64,000 nt of DNA, taken from Osmia lignaria lignaria (lineage: Eukaryota; Arthropoda; Insecta; Hymenoptera; Megachilidae). The stretch is taken from assembly GCF_051020975.1 (NCBI RefSeq), contig NC_135046.1, positions 248,001-312,000 of the forward strand, given 5' to 3'. Made by a program: the position numbers and the translations under genes. Under the pieces are notes generated by a model. It was not told where the DNA came from, did not search any database, and was given only the letters and a program-made list of their open reading frames with translations. Of the stretch, positions 35,931-47,542 are shown piece by piece (positions within the stretch are counted from its first letter, which is position 1; every line of letters starts with the position of its first letter).

Positions 35931-37125
35931 TTAGTGCATTTCGAAGTCGGATATGTTTTTTGTTAAAAATTATTTTATGTAAAAAAGTAATGGATATCAT
36001 GCAAAACCAGCCAAATATTGAGTTATATATATTTTACAAAATATTTGTACTTGGCGTTTGGCTGCCTCGTTGCGATTCAACAAAATTTGTTGTACGTTAT
36101 TCCAAACCTGTGATTACACAATCGACTTTATATAGCATTAAACAACTATTTATAGTAATTAACTTTATACTAGGCCGCCATTCGCTTCGTGGCTGATGTA
36201 CTGGAGCGAAGCGATTGATTTGCAGTAAATATAACTTTAACAGAGTTGGGACACAATATAGCAATCAAAATTAGTGTTTAACAAAACAACCCGAGTTTTA
36301 ATTTACGGAACACGAATTCAAAGCTCGCGTGATAGCGTAATTCCGATTTCTCCCATATATTTCTCTCTTTTCGTCGTTATATGAAAAGATTTTGATCGAA
36401 ATAAGGGTTTATTGGAAAGAGGAAGGTTCAATGCAGGTCGGACTGGTCACCGTTTGAGTCACAAAACTCTTTTAGTGACCTAAAAAGTACTTGTAATCTG
36501 CGGATGTATTTTGCCGATTTTTACTCTACTTTAGACACTCATATTATTAGATATCAACAGAATCTCGTTCAACCATGATCAGACCGCCCAGCATTGATCC
36601 TTCCTCTTTCGAACGAACCCTCACCCAGCCCCAAATCTTCTCTTATAAGGACGAAAAGTGTGTTCCCGTAAACCCCTTTTTAGGCCCATTTTTGCCGGTA
36701 ATGTCACTTCGCTGAAATACCTGTGTCTACCCCCTTCACATGGGTATCGGTTTCTGTGACCATTCCTCAAGGACACCACCGATCTCTGATTTTATTCTAT
36801 ATAAACACTCATAGTGACAACTGTGATCAGCTTGCAAAGAATGATCAAAATTTATAATCCAGTTTTTGAGTTAAAAAATACGAATTGAGTGTCCTCCTCC
36901 TTTTCGAAGTCGGATAAAAAGTAACAAAAAATACCTATCAGTCGTTTAATAGAGTAGCTTCGCTTCAATAAAGTCGATTATGTATTAACAGGTTTGGAAT
37001 AACGTACAACAAATTTTGTTGAATCGCAACGAGGCAGCCAAACGCCAAGTACAAATATTTTGAAATATATATATAACTCAATATTTGGCTGGTTTTGCAT
37101 TATATCCATTACTTTTTTAGAAAAT
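35931..37125. repeat. Inverted repeat with arms of about 180 bp
   Basis: The left arm (about 35965-36145) contains TTGCGATTCAACAAAATTTG and TACGTTATTCCAAACCTG; the right arm (about 36955-37120) is its near-perfect inverse. The arms enclose about 800 bases without a gene. The right arm extends past the right end of the ATCCGACTTCG element, so the two structures interlock. Confidence 0.7.
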
Positions 37126-37466
37126 TCACAAAATATGTACTACATAGTGCCTAAACTACTTGGAGTTACCTTTTTTTTTTACATGTAATGTACTTTTTGT
37201 AGGATATCACGACGTTTTCAGGGCCACACTGAAATGCATTGTCTATTATGTAGTGCAAAGAGGCGCTCCACTCATATTGCCTAAACTACTTGTATATTCG
37301 CGAACGAACTGCTACCGTGCACTGGATAATATACGCGCATTAGTGAAATTTACGGCAACAGGACAGTGTCGTTCGTTGACATAAAGAAACAAAGTACAGT
37401 GATGCTCGGGTAAATTTGACCGTAAGAGAATAGATGTAATAACGAGAGGAAGTAAAATAGACGGTA
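37126..37466. other. No gene recognised
   Basis: It contains a short duplicated motif (CCTAAACTACTTG near 37151 and 37280) and nothing else that I can name. Confidence 0.4.
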
Positions 37467-37970
37467 CAGTAAAAGCTGGATATATGCAACAAAAGTTTGA
37501 CTGGATATATGCAACATCGCTATCCCCTACATTTGGTGGGATCCCCCTAAGCCGAACCGAGCCGCTCAGCGAGGAAACCGTGTAATATGATCCGACCGTA
37601 ATATCGGTGTGACTAATAATAATTGAACGATAAAACTTTTTTATTTTTAACTTTTTCTTAATAAAACTTTTACTAACGCATTTATGAGATTTTTCTGATT
37701 AAAATGGTACCAAACACGATATGATTTGAATTATATTTATTTATTAAAATAATAATAAAACTGTACATATGTACAGTAAAAGCTGGATATATGCAACAAA
37801 AGTTTGGCTGGATATATGCAACATCGCTATCCCCTTCACTTGGGTGGATCCCCCTAAGCCGAACCGAGCCGCTCGGCGAGGAAACCGTGTAATATGATCC
37901 GACCGTAATATCGGTGTGAATAATACTAATTGAACGATAAAACTTCTTTATTTTTATCTTTTTCTTAATG

Positions 37971-38358
37971 TGTAACCGAAAGCGTGGTCTGCGAGGACGG
38001 AGAATGAGACACGCACCTTTAACTATTAATAACAACGTTTATTTATAATATGTACAGAATAATGTAAGCGTAACACACATAAAACGCGCGTGGACTGCGA
38101 AATACTGGAGAGTCGCGTGGTCAAAATGGCGTACTTGTAACGTAATTGCGTGGCTTGAAACACGTGCTCTCACGTTGAGCGTACAAACCAGAAGAACACG
38201 ATCGATGATGGCGTCGATCGTGCCGGCAAGCGCGTGGAGAGGGGACCGCGTGGACAAAGTGGGCCCAAGAAGTGCTGCCGCTATCGGTAACGACGCACCG
38301 ACGAAATACTTTCGTGCCAACTTCGTGGGCTGAGACAATTTGGGGAATTTCGCCAACA
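37971..38358 (-). mobile_element. Solo LTR (388 bp) with TAATG duplication
   Basis: On the minus strand it begins TGTTGGCGAAATTCCCC, has AATAAA near its 3' side and ends CTTTCGGTTACA. The flanks TAATG at 37966-37970 and 38359-38363 are identical. It interrupts the second unit of the Tc1/mariner-like repeat, whose sequence resumes directly after it. This is the product expected from recombination between the two LTRs of an element. Confidence 0.8.
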
Positions 38359-38559
38359 TAATGAAACATTTACTAACGCATTTGTGAGATTTTTCTGATT
38401 AAACTGGTACCAAACACTATATGATTTGAATTATATTTATTTATTAAAATAATAATGCAACTGTACATATATATAAGGCAGGCCGTACACCAAAGATACA
38501 TCAAACACGCAACATGCAACATGCAACACGTCGCATGTTGTGTACGAACATAGAATAGG

Positions 38560-38820
38560 TATCGCGGCACGGTACAAACGATTTGTACGAACGTAGAATA
38601 GGTAACGCGGCACGGTACAAACGATTTGTATGGACACAGAATCGATACCAAGACTGGATATATGCAACGTTTAAATGCCCAGAATCGACACCTCGGCTGG
38701 ATATATGCAACATTAAATGCCCAGAATCGACACCTCGGCTGGATATATGCAACGTTCAAATGCCCAGAATCGACACCTCGGCTGGATATATGCAAGGTTT
38801 GAAACCCGAGCCGACACCGC
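38560..38820. repeat. Minisatellites inside the Tc1/mariner-like element
   Basis: First are two units of about 48 bases around GTACGAAC[A/G]TAGAATAGGT; then at 38655-38820 four units of about 50 bases around CCCAGAATCGACACCTCGGC and TGGATATATGCAACG. The second unit contains the element's own terminal motif, so the array may have grown from its end. Confidence 0.75.
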
Positions 38821-39371
38821 AACCGGTTTTCATTTCCAATCGTCCTTTGCTTTTCGCCAACTTTTAACATCAATTTTAGCAAGTAATTATAATTCAAAGT
38901 ATATCGTGTTTGGTACCACCTTAATCACAAAAATCTCACCAAAGCGCTAGTACAAGTTTCATTAAAAAAAAGTCAAAAATAAAAAAGTTTTTTGATTCAA
39001 TTAGTATTAGTCACACCGATACGATTCGGCTCTTTCCTTTGATCATCGCACCTCTCTCTTTCTGCCACTGTCTGTCCTTTTCTACGTTCACGCTTGGCTT
39101 CTCGTCGCGTGTAACCCGAGATTCAACACCTCGACTGGATATATGCAACGCCTGGGTCCCAATGTTTGTTGCATACATCCAGCTTTTACTGTATATGTAT
39201 TATGTACGATGAATCAGACCAATTTTTGCGTGTCGCCGGAGAAACCACTGTTTCTCGAGCGAGTTCGGCTCGCCTTTGATGTGGTGACTGCCGAGAATCG
39301 AAGCAGCGTATGTACAAGGAAAAAAGCAAGTTTAAATACCCGTGTACGTGTGAGACAATACTAACACAATA

Positions 39372-39650
39372 AAAATTTAAGATTAAAACCTTTTTATTTT
39401 TGAATTTTTTTTAATGACAATGTTATCAACGTATTTATGAGATTTTTCTGATTAAAACAAGATCAAACATGACATAATTTCAATTATAATTATTTATTTA
39501 CTTATTTATATCTAAATAAGTAAAAATAATGCAAATTATATGGTGTTTGGTCTTATCTTAATCAATAGAACCTTACAGTTACATTGGTAAAAGTTTCATT
39601 TAGCAGAAATGAAAAATAAAAAAGTTATTGTTGAATTAATATTGTTTCAA
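39372..39650. repeat. Palindromic copy of the same repeat family
   Basis: Arms built from the TTTATGAGATTTTTCTGATT block face each other around about 39510, as in the 37.4-39.2 kb element but more diverged. Confidence 0.5.
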
Positions 39651-41788
39651 TCAAATGTTTTTTCTCGGGCCCTTTAATTCTCGGACCTCTTTCTCTTTCG
39701 CTATTTGTCCTTTTCTATGTTCGCCAGCATTGAAGAACTCGCTCCAGCTGTGTTGTATTTCCAGCATCACATTTTTGTTACCTATTCATTCAATATTTGG
39801 GCCTAACGCAAAATCAGGAGAGTCCAACATAATATCACATTGTATGCTGAAAAAACATACTAACTTATCTGTCCAAAAAAAATTTTAATAACTCTGGCAA
39901 CAGATTTAGTTTCGGGGTACTTTTCATAAGTAATCAGTATTTCACCAAATTGTTCAGAATATCAATTTTTATAACATATCAACAAATCATCGAAATCGGG
40001 AAGGACGTATGTATTTGTTCTTCAGTTTCACTAAAAAAAGAATAATAATTGCAACAAAAAATAATGATAGTACGTCTTGTGACACATGGGTTGAAAATCG
40101 CTATCCTAGTCGATAGAACGATGCGTGAAAAAAAATTTACGCGTCGAAGTTCATCGCCTCTTCGAGACTCAAACTTCCCATTCGCTACGATACATTGTAT
40201 CGTCGTCGACGGTTCGATTGACGCACACATATTCACATATACGAGCTGCGAATGAGCGCGCGCTCGAGCACAGAAAACGATCAAACTGCGCCCTACAGAA
40301 AAAACGAGGAACTAAATTTGTGGTCTGTTTTACCTTTTTGACGTCTTTCGCGAGTAAAAAATCAACGAAATCGTAGTTTTCACTTTTTGTCTAAACGAAA
40401 GATTTTACTCCATCCCCTGAGTGCTCGTTTTGCTCTATCTGACCCAAAGAATGGCGCTCCGGTCTCTATTTAGATATTCGTTTCGCAAAAATGTTTATAT
40501 TACGAATAAATTAATGCAGGTGAGTCCGATCTGCCATTTTCTTGACTGTGGACAGATACTGTTTAGAGGGGAGCGAGGAAAATCGGGGGGGGGGGGCTCT
40601 TGACCCACAAAATTACACAAAAAAAAATGCACGAGGTAGTCAAAACCGATGGTCAGTTTATTAAAACAAATTGAGACGATTGAGGTGACACAAAGTGAGG
40701 AAGACCGGTACACCGATGCGAATCGGATCGCGCGGTTCAAAAGAGTACACAAAAAACTAGCGTCCACGGTCTATCCTCGAGGTTCACTCCACTCTTCACA
40801 ATCTCACAGAAAGGGGTTCCTTAGTTCGGTCCCCGTTTAGCAGAGTCCGATGAAGGTGCACAAGGTGCCCTTTAGCCGGTTACGACCACGTGGCGTCGTC
40901 GCGAAACCCGGTAATGTCCCGAAATCGCGCACGAACCGATTTGATTTAGGTGACCGTCTTGAAATCAACGCGAGGAGTCGAGGATAGCCGATAAGAGTTC
41001 AATTAAGCGCACACTAACTTGATAAACCGATACAATAATTGAAAACCGTGCGGAGCTCAATATTCCCGTGTCGGGTACAAGAAACAATATGGCTACGCAG
41101 CATGCGCCGCTCCTTCCCGAAAATTAGTTCCCGAAAAAGAACGCGTGGCGGCAGCACCTCCCGGACGGGCCCCGCGTGACGAGGGGACCCTTTGTACGCG
41201 CGTTCACGCAACAGATACCAATTTCAATATTATATAACTTTTTGACGATTTGGGTAAAATAAGGACCACAGCGCTATTCTTCAGGGCCTTCTGAACACAT
41301 CTCTCAAATTTTTTTGCATTCTGTTTAGAAATGACGACGTAATTCGAAAACTCGCGTCTAGGGATTTTTCTAGGGACTGTCGGTAAAGTTTTCGATGCTC
41401 ACATCATCTTAAGGCGATGCGAGCGTCGAGGCCGAACTCCGAATTCCGCGTTGGTAAAACAGTCAACGTTTCATCGAAAATTAGGCCGAACAGAAACTGA
41501 TTTCAGCGCCACCTCAGTTATCGCATCCAACTGACGGCATGCTATGCTACGTCACTTTTCACATACACCTAAATAACACGGATGCTACGATAACTATATT
41601 ATGTACGTAACAGATAAAATATAAATTACGATACTGTACACATGACCTATGAAATATATGAATGACCTAACTCCTTCAGGCAAATGTTATATATACATAT
41701 TTTGTAATCTAACATAACCAAGGGAAGAATATTCTTACAAATCGAATGTCTAAAGTTATTTTTTTTCTAATATGTCCCGATATTGTAC
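39651..41788. other. No gene recognised
   Basis: There are only chance frames on both strands. It contains a run of 12 G at 40585-40596. Confidence 0.4.
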
Positions 41789-42230
41789 CACAGTATAGGA
41801 AAGAACAGTAGGCTCACTCCGTGTCGGCACCTTTGATCTCATGACCAATAGATCGCCATATTGCTGGTTGTGCGCGGGCTCTAATTTGAAAAGCACTCGG
41901 TACAATCAAAAAGAGATTTCGTAATAGAATACCATAAAAAGACTATTAAATATCTACATTTAATTAAAATACACATTTTATTGAAATCTCTGTACAATAC
42001 AATTATTATATACAGGCTTCTTTATTGACTCCTTTTTAGGTTAGCTCTTTGTTCCAATCATAGCGGCAGTGCCGGCAACAACAACATACCGAGCGGGGAG
42101 CAGTGCTGCCAACTCAACAACACCGCTACAATCATATATATTCACTGGTTGTGCGATTCGGTCATGCGCGAGCGACAATTATTGGTACGCTTTTTGGCAG
42201 AGTGATCCTACTGTTCTTTCCTATACTGTG
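41789..42230. mobile_element. MITE with CACAGTATAGGAAAGAACAG ends
   Basis: Terminal inverted repeats of about 31 bases begin CACAGTATAGGAAAGAACAG at both ends. It carries no coding sequence. It is flanked by a 28-base direct repeat (41731-41758 and 42243-42270; two mismatches) around AATCGAATGTCTAA, so it sits between two copies of a host or older repeat. Confidence 0.65.
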
Positions 42231-42683
42231 ATTGTACTCCGAATTCTTATAAATCGAATGTCTAAGGTTAGTTTATCCTTCTAAAGGAAATCGTCAATGT
42301 AGAGGCACTCGCAGCGAAAATCGTCCACCCGCAACGGAGCATATATAAACAATAAATACAAATAAAATACAGTGATTGTGCATGTCAAATTATTCTACAT
42401 ACATAATTATATAACATAGTCAAAAAGCAGAAGATCTTGTTGAATAATAATTGTAAATTGAAAAATTAAATTTTATTAGATAGAATAATAAAATATAAAT
42501 ATAAAAATTAAGTAAAAAAAAGTTTGTAAATTAATTAGGAATAGGGGAAAATGTTATAATTTGTTCTGATCATAAGTTTAATAATAATAATAGTAATGAT
42601 AATAGGGGGCCGCTTGGAAACGATCGCGACAAGACGTGTTAAGTGCTAATGCAGCAGTACGCAGTGAAAAGTAAAAAGTAAAG

Positions 42684-42977
42684 ATGGTGGAGAGGTGTGG
42701 CTCAGTGCGGTGGAGGGCGGAAAATCCCGGTGCAGGAGGGAAAGCCCAAGAGAAGGGAAGAAGAGAGTGGAAGGGGCGAAAAAAAGGAGGTGGAAAAGTC
42801 AGCGAAAGTGAGGTTAGGAGAGAGGCAGCAAAGCAAGAGCTGAAGGCGGGAAATAACAGCGGAGAAAAACGACACCTAGGGGAGGGGATAGCAAATAGAG
42901 CAGGAGAGGAGAGCCGGCCGGTAAGGCAGGGACAGGAGAAGAAAGCAGGAGGGGGAAACAAAGAATGGCAGAAATGA
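42684..42977 (+). CDS. Small basic ORF at the 5' end of the LINE
   Basis: A 97-codon frame, rich in Gly, Lys, Glu and Arg, overlaps the start of ORF1 by 13 bases in another frame. It may be the true N-terminus of ORF1 separated by a frameshift, or 5' leader. No domain is recognised. Confidence 0.3.
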   Translation: MVERCGSVRWRAENPGAGGKAQEKGRREWKGRKKGGGKVSESEVRREAAKQELKAGNNSGEKRHLGEGIANRAGEESRPVRQGQEKKAGGGNKEWQK

Positions 42978-44131
42978 CGAAAGAAATAAAAGAAAGAGAG
43001 ACGAGGGACGAGCCTGGAAAAGTAGAAAAAGGAGGAAGAAGAGGAAGGCCCTCGAATGTAGAGGTACTAAGAAGGGAGAGAAGTCAAAGTATAGGAAGTA
43101 TGACAAATTTGGAAGAAATATGGAAAAGAAAAGGAGACGCAGAAAGCGGGGAGGAAGAAGAAAGAGAGAGGGATGGGGGTGAGAAGAGCGGGCCAAATGA
43201 CCGGATGTCCAATAAAAGAACTCTGACAGAGAGATCTCCGGAGAAGAAGAAAGAAAGAAAGGAAACGAAAGAAGGAGAGGGAAAAATAATAGAGTTAATA
43301 AAAGAAATGGGCAAGGGGTTAGGAGGGAAGATGGAGAGGATGGACGAAAACATGAGAATGATGGGGAAGGACCTAAGAATTGAGATGGAGAAGCTGAAAG
43401 AAGAAATGAAGAGAAGAGAAGATAAATGGACGGAACAAAAAAGGGAAATGGAGGGAAAAATGGAAAAGATGAAGAGGAAGATAGAGGAGCTAGAAAGAAA
43501 AGGAACAGGAAGCACAGACTGGAGTGAGATAGATGAGAGAGTACAAAAGTTAGTGCAAGAGGGAATGGAGAAAGAAAAGGAGGAGGTGGGAGGGGCGAGA
43601 TTAGGGGAAAGAGTGAGAGAACTAGAGAATAAATGGGAGAGAAAAGAGAGAGAGGAGAGAAAGAAGAATGTAATAATCAAAAAAGGAATCAAAACTACAA
43701 GGGAAGAGATGAAAGAAAAGGCAGAAGAAATACTAAAACTAAGAGGGGTAAAAGAAGCAGTAGAAGAGGTAAAAGCGATAGGACCTACAGAAGGGGGAAA
43801 AGGGGTCAACATGGTACAGCTAAAAATAAAGACAGTAGACTTGAAAAGAAGAATAATGGAGGAGAAAAAGGCACTAAAAGGAAGGGAGGAGAGAATCGAA
43901 GAAGATCTAACATGGGAGGAGAGGAGAACTCAGTGGATCATGAGAAGAATTGCCAGGGAAGAAAGAGAGAAAGAAAAATATGTATGGGTGGAGCAGGGGA
44001 AAATAAGAATAGAGGGGAAGTGGTGGATATGGGAGGACGTAAGTGGGAGGCTGACAGATGGGGAAGGTAGAAAGAGAAGGGACATACAAGAAAGAGCGCA
44101 TAACAAGGGGGAAGAAACACAAGGGACTTAG
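42965..44131 (+). CDS. LINE ORF1 protein (coiled coil + RRM-like)
   Basis: The frame has 388 residues. Residues about 95-215 form a long charged coiled coil (MGKGLGGKMERMDENMRMMG and MKRKIEELERK). Residues about 235-300 look like the RRM of LINE ORF1 proteins (RKKNVIIKKGIKTTREEMK, VEEVKAIG, MVQLKIKTVDLKRRIMEEKK). The C-terminal part has the EEDLTWEERRTQWIMRRIAR motif and KIRIEGKWWIW. ORF1 proteins bind the element RNA as trimers and act as chaperones. The frame is intact, unlike ORF2. Confidence 0.7.
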   Translation: MAEMTKEIKERETRDEPGKVEKGGRRGRPSNVEVLRRERSQSIGSMTNLEEIWKRKGDAESGEEEERERDGGEKSGPNDRMSNKRTLTERSPEKKKERKETKEGEGKIIELIKEMGKGLGGKMERMDENMRMMGKDLRIEMEKLKEEMKRREDKWTEQKREMEGKMEKMKRKIEELERKGTGSTDWSEIDERVQKLVQEGMEKEKEEVGGARLGERVRELENKWERKEREERKKNVIIKKGIKTTREEMKEKAEEILKLRGVKEAVEEVKAIGPTEGGKGVNMVQLKIKTVDLKRRIMEEKKALKGREERIEEDLTWEERRTQWIMRRIAREEREKEKYVWVEQGKIRIEGKWWIWEDVSGRLTDGEGRKRRDIQERAHNKGEETQGT

Positions 44132-45040
44132 AGAGCGAAGGCAAAGGCGAAGGAGCAGGACAGAAAAAAAGAGAAAAGAAGACCGCGAAGGAAGAAAGGG
44201 GAAAAACGAAGGGGAAAAGAAGAACAGGAGGAAAAAAGAGAAGAAAGCGGATAAAAAAAATGAGGAAGAGGGATGGACAATAGGCTTCTGGAATTGCGCC
44301 GGGGTTAGAAATAAAGATGCCGATTTCTGGGAAACAATAAAGAAACGGGACGTGGCTGTGCTCATGGAGACATGGCTGGAGGAGAAGGGATGGGTAAAAG
44401 TGAAAGAAGGTCTGCCAAAAGGTTACAGGTGGGAGGCACAGCCAGCAAGGAGAAGGAACAAAAATGGAAGAGCAATGGGAGGGATGATGATGGGGGTGAA
44501 GGAAGAAATAATGGGGCCAGAAGGAAGGATCTGGGGAGAGGAGAATAAAGATGGCATAATGGTGGCAGAAATAAAGGGAGGGGAAAGAAACTGGAGGATA
44601 GTGGGGTTTACGTAAACGAAGATGCGGACACAAAAGTTAAAAACCTGAGAACCTGGCTGGAAGAAATTGGCGGAGAGAGGACGACGCTAATAGGGGGGGA
44701 CTTCAATGCAAGGACAGGAGAATTAGGAGGAGGAGGTATGGCGGCAGAGGAGGAGGAAGAAGGGGGGAGAAGAAAATCCAAGGACAAGAAAATAAATACA
44801 GAGGGAAAAATGCTGCTAGAGAACTTAGGGAAGACGGGTTGGTCAATTATAAACGGGAGTGTGGAAGGGGACGAGGAAGGGGAATTTACATACACAGGAG
44901 CCAGAGGGAACACGGTAATAGACTACGTAAGTACTCGTAACTACGGAAGTACGGAAGTAGGGGTACTTCCATTCTCTCAATTCTCTCCCTCCCTTCCTCC
45001 TCCGCTATAACGTAGTCTATTACCGTGTCCCCACAGGATA
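44058..45040 (+). pseudogene. LINE ORF2 part 1: APE-type endonuclease
   Basis: A basic leader is followed by GWTIGFWNCAGVRNKDADFW, the start of an AP-endonuclease-like domain (Asn-Cys-Ala-Gly-x-x-Asn), and VAVLMETWLEEKGW with the catalytic Glu. A frameshift near 44612 moves the reading to a second frame with TTLIGGDFNARTGE (Asp-x-Asn) and NTVIDYV. An inverted duplication then interrupts the domain, which resumes as RIDSDHHPLIVKLK (the SDH active-site motif) at 45035. The enzyme would nick target DNA; this copy cannot be made intact. Confidence 0.7.
44910..45028. repeat. Foldback: 19-bp perfect inverted arms inside ORF2
   Basis: ACACGGTAATAGACTACGT at 44910-44928 recurs inverted at 45010-45028. 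The minus strand of the right half reads TVIDYVIAEEEGRERIERME, which is the continuation that the plus strand lacks. A segment of ORF2 has thus been copied in inverted orientation. Confidence 0.8.
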
Positions 45041-47542
45041 GATTCAGACCACCACCCCCTAATAGTAAAGCTAAAAGGGAGAACAGAAGAAAGGAGAGAA
45101 GAAGTAACAAAAAGGAAGGTCACTCCGAAAGGTGACTGGACGGAACAAGGGAGGAAGAAGTTCAGAGAGGAAATAACATGGAGGAAATCGAAGAAAGGGA
45201 GTCTAGACGAGGACATGGAACTTATGCTAGAGGAATTTAGAAATGGACTGGAGAGGGATAGCTGAAAAAGCAGTAAAGTGAAGCCTAAAAGATGGTGGGA
45301 CGAAGAGTGCATGGAGAAGAAAAAAGAAACAAGGAAGGCACTAAGAAAATGGAGAAGGGGGAGGGAGGAGGGTGAAGCATATAAAAAGGCAAAGAAGGAG
45401 TATAGTAAGCTATGCGAAGCGAAGAAGAAAGAAGATAATGATAGGTTCATAAAAGAGGTGGAGGGGGTAAGAACAGACAAAGACGTTTGGAAGATAGTAA
45501 ATAGGAAGAGAAAGAAGAAAGGACAGGTGCAAAAAACATAGAGGAGGAAGAGGAGAATCCATTTCATGAACCTGCTGGGGGGAACGGAGGAAAAGGCAGT
45601 TCTGGCAGGCAAAAGAAAGGCGGAACGGGACGGGGAAGAAGAAATCAGCAGGGAAGAGATAAGAAAAGTGGTGGCCAAACTAAAGGACGGAAAAGCAACA
45701 GGAGGAGATGAAATTCCAAACGAAGTCTGGAAATACGGAGGGGAGGAAGTGATGGAATGGGTAAGGGGGATATGCAACAGGGTATAGAAGGGAGAGGGAT
45801 GGCCAGAAGGATGGAAAGAGGGGATAATAGCCCCGATCAAAAAGAAGGGAAATGGTAACCAGGCCGGAGACTACAGGGCGGTGACCCTGATGCCAACAGC
45901 GTATAAGATTTATGCGGCAGTGCTTACGGAAAGACTAACGGAGGAGGTGGAACGGATAGGGCTGTTGCCCCCGAATCAGACAGGTTTCAGGAAAGGCATG
46001 GGCAAAATAGGTAACATATATGTGCTTAACTACATGGTAAATAGACAAGTAAGGAAAGAAAAAGGGAAGGTGGTTGCTTGCTTCATCGACCTCAAAGCGG
46101 CTTTTGACTCGGTAGACAGAGGGGTGCTGATGGAAACGCTAAGAGAAAGAGGAGTCCGTAAAGGGCTGAGAGAAAGAATAAAGGAGCTAATGAGAGAAAC
46201 CAAGAGCAAGGTGAGGACAAAAGAAGGAACGACGGATCCGTTCTGGACAGCGAGAGGTCTAAGACAGGGGTGCCCACTGAGCCCGTTACTATACAATATA
46301 TTAACGGCGGACATGGAAGAGCAGATACGAAAAGGAGGGATAGGTGGAATAAAGCTGGGGGAAAAGAAAATATATACTCTGGCGTATGCCGATGACGTAG
46401 TGCTGTTGGCGGAGAAAGAAGAGGACATGGCGGTGATGATAAGGAAGCTAGAGGGGTACCTAGACAAAAAGAAGCTGGAGCTAAACCGGGAAAAGTCAAA
46501 AGTGATGAGGTTTAGGAAAGGCGGAGGCAGGTGGAAGAAAAGGGACTGGCTGTGGAAGGGAAAGAAAATGGAGGAGGTGAAAGCATTCGAATACCTAGGG
46601 TACACCATAAGAAGAAACGGGGGGAGTGAAATGCATATAAAGGACAGGGTGGGAAAGGCAGGAATAGTAATGAGACAAATATGGGGAATCGGAAAAAAAA
46701 GATTTGGAAAGGACTGGAAAAGAAGGCTGTGGCTCTGGGACAGGATGGTCTGGCCGGTAATAGCTTATGGTGCAGAAATGTGGGGATGGAGGGAATGGAA
46801 AGAAATAGAAGGGCTGCAGGAGAGATTCCTGAGGTGGACGTTAGGAGCGGATTGGTGCACCCCGGGGTATATGATGAGGGAGGAGCTGCAAAGGGCGAAA
46901 ATGAGGACCAACGCCGGAAAGCTGGCTTGGGGATATGAAAGAAAGCTGTGGGAGGGAAGAGGAGGGAAGTTGGCAAGGGAATGCTGGGAAGAAATGATCA
47001 TAGGAGAGCAAAGAGGAGTGGAAAGAAACAAATGGGAGGACGAAAGAGAAATATTCTTGACCGAGAGAGGCGTAGGGATCGAAGCACAGCAAAGAAAAAG
47101 AAGGGAGGGGGAAATGGGTTACGAGGAGATGGAAGAGGCAGACATGCAACAACAGGAAAAAGAGAGATGGGAAAAGATAAAGACATCAAGTTACAATAAG
47201 TGGTATAAGATGATTAAGAAACCCGGAATACCTAAATACCTAGAGAAAGGATGGAAGGAAGCGAGGTGGAGAAGAATCGCCAGATTCAGACTGGGGAACG
47301 AAGTAAACGAGGCCAGATACTGGGAGGGTGAGGAGAAAAGAAAGTGCAGAAAATGCGGCTGGGAAGAGGAAACATGGGAGCACGTATGGGAGAGGTGCAG
47401 CTCGAACGAAGAACGTAAAGAAGGGTGGCAAGAAAAAGTGCAGGAGATACTGGGAGAAGAAGGAGCAGGCGAAGCGTGGATGAAAGAGATGAAAGAAGCT
47501 AGAAGGAGTGGGGAAGAAGAAGAAGAAGAAAGCAGAAACTAA
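45038..47542 (+). pseudogene. LINE ORF2 part 2: reverse transcriptase and C-terminal domain
   Basis: One frame runs from the endonuclease end to 47542 with three in-frame stops (near 45264, 45540 and 45787). The last uninterrupted stretch (45788-47542) holds the RT core: GFRKGMGKIGNIYVLNYMVN, FIDLKAAFDSVDRGVL, ARGLRQGCPLSPLLYNIL, the catalytic YADDVVLLA and LNREKSKVMRF. A C-terminal zinc-like motif follows (CRKCGWEEETWEHVWERC), the CCHC-type end common in I/Jockey-like LINEs. RT copies the element RNA at the nicked target. The tail is Glu-rich. Confidence 0.75.

Larger units (their letters stand above)
34995..36945. mobile_element. Composite inverted-repeat element (ATCCGACTTCGAAAAGGAGG ends)
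   Basis: The left end near 35008 reads ATCCGACTTCGAAAAGGAGG, and the complement of the same motif occurs at about 36895-36925, with a further shared CTCAATTCG. The inverted arms are about 45 bases. The interior holds tandem repeats (35059-35580), a foldback arm (35592) and half of a second inverted repeat, so it has been a target for repeated insertion. No transposase is seen. Confidence 0.45.
37467..39191. mobile_element. Tc1/mariner-like non-autonomous element with internal repeats
   Basis: The ends are CAGTAAAAGCTGGATATATG and its inverse (CATCCAGCTTTTACTG), each flanked by TA, the Tc1/mariner target. A second copy of the left end lies at 37773, so the first 306 bases are tandemly duplicated. 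The interior has inverted copies of a TTTATGAGATTTTTCTGATT block (37683, 38383, and inverse near 38930), a minisatellite and a solo LTR. No transposase frame was found. Confidence 0.65.
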
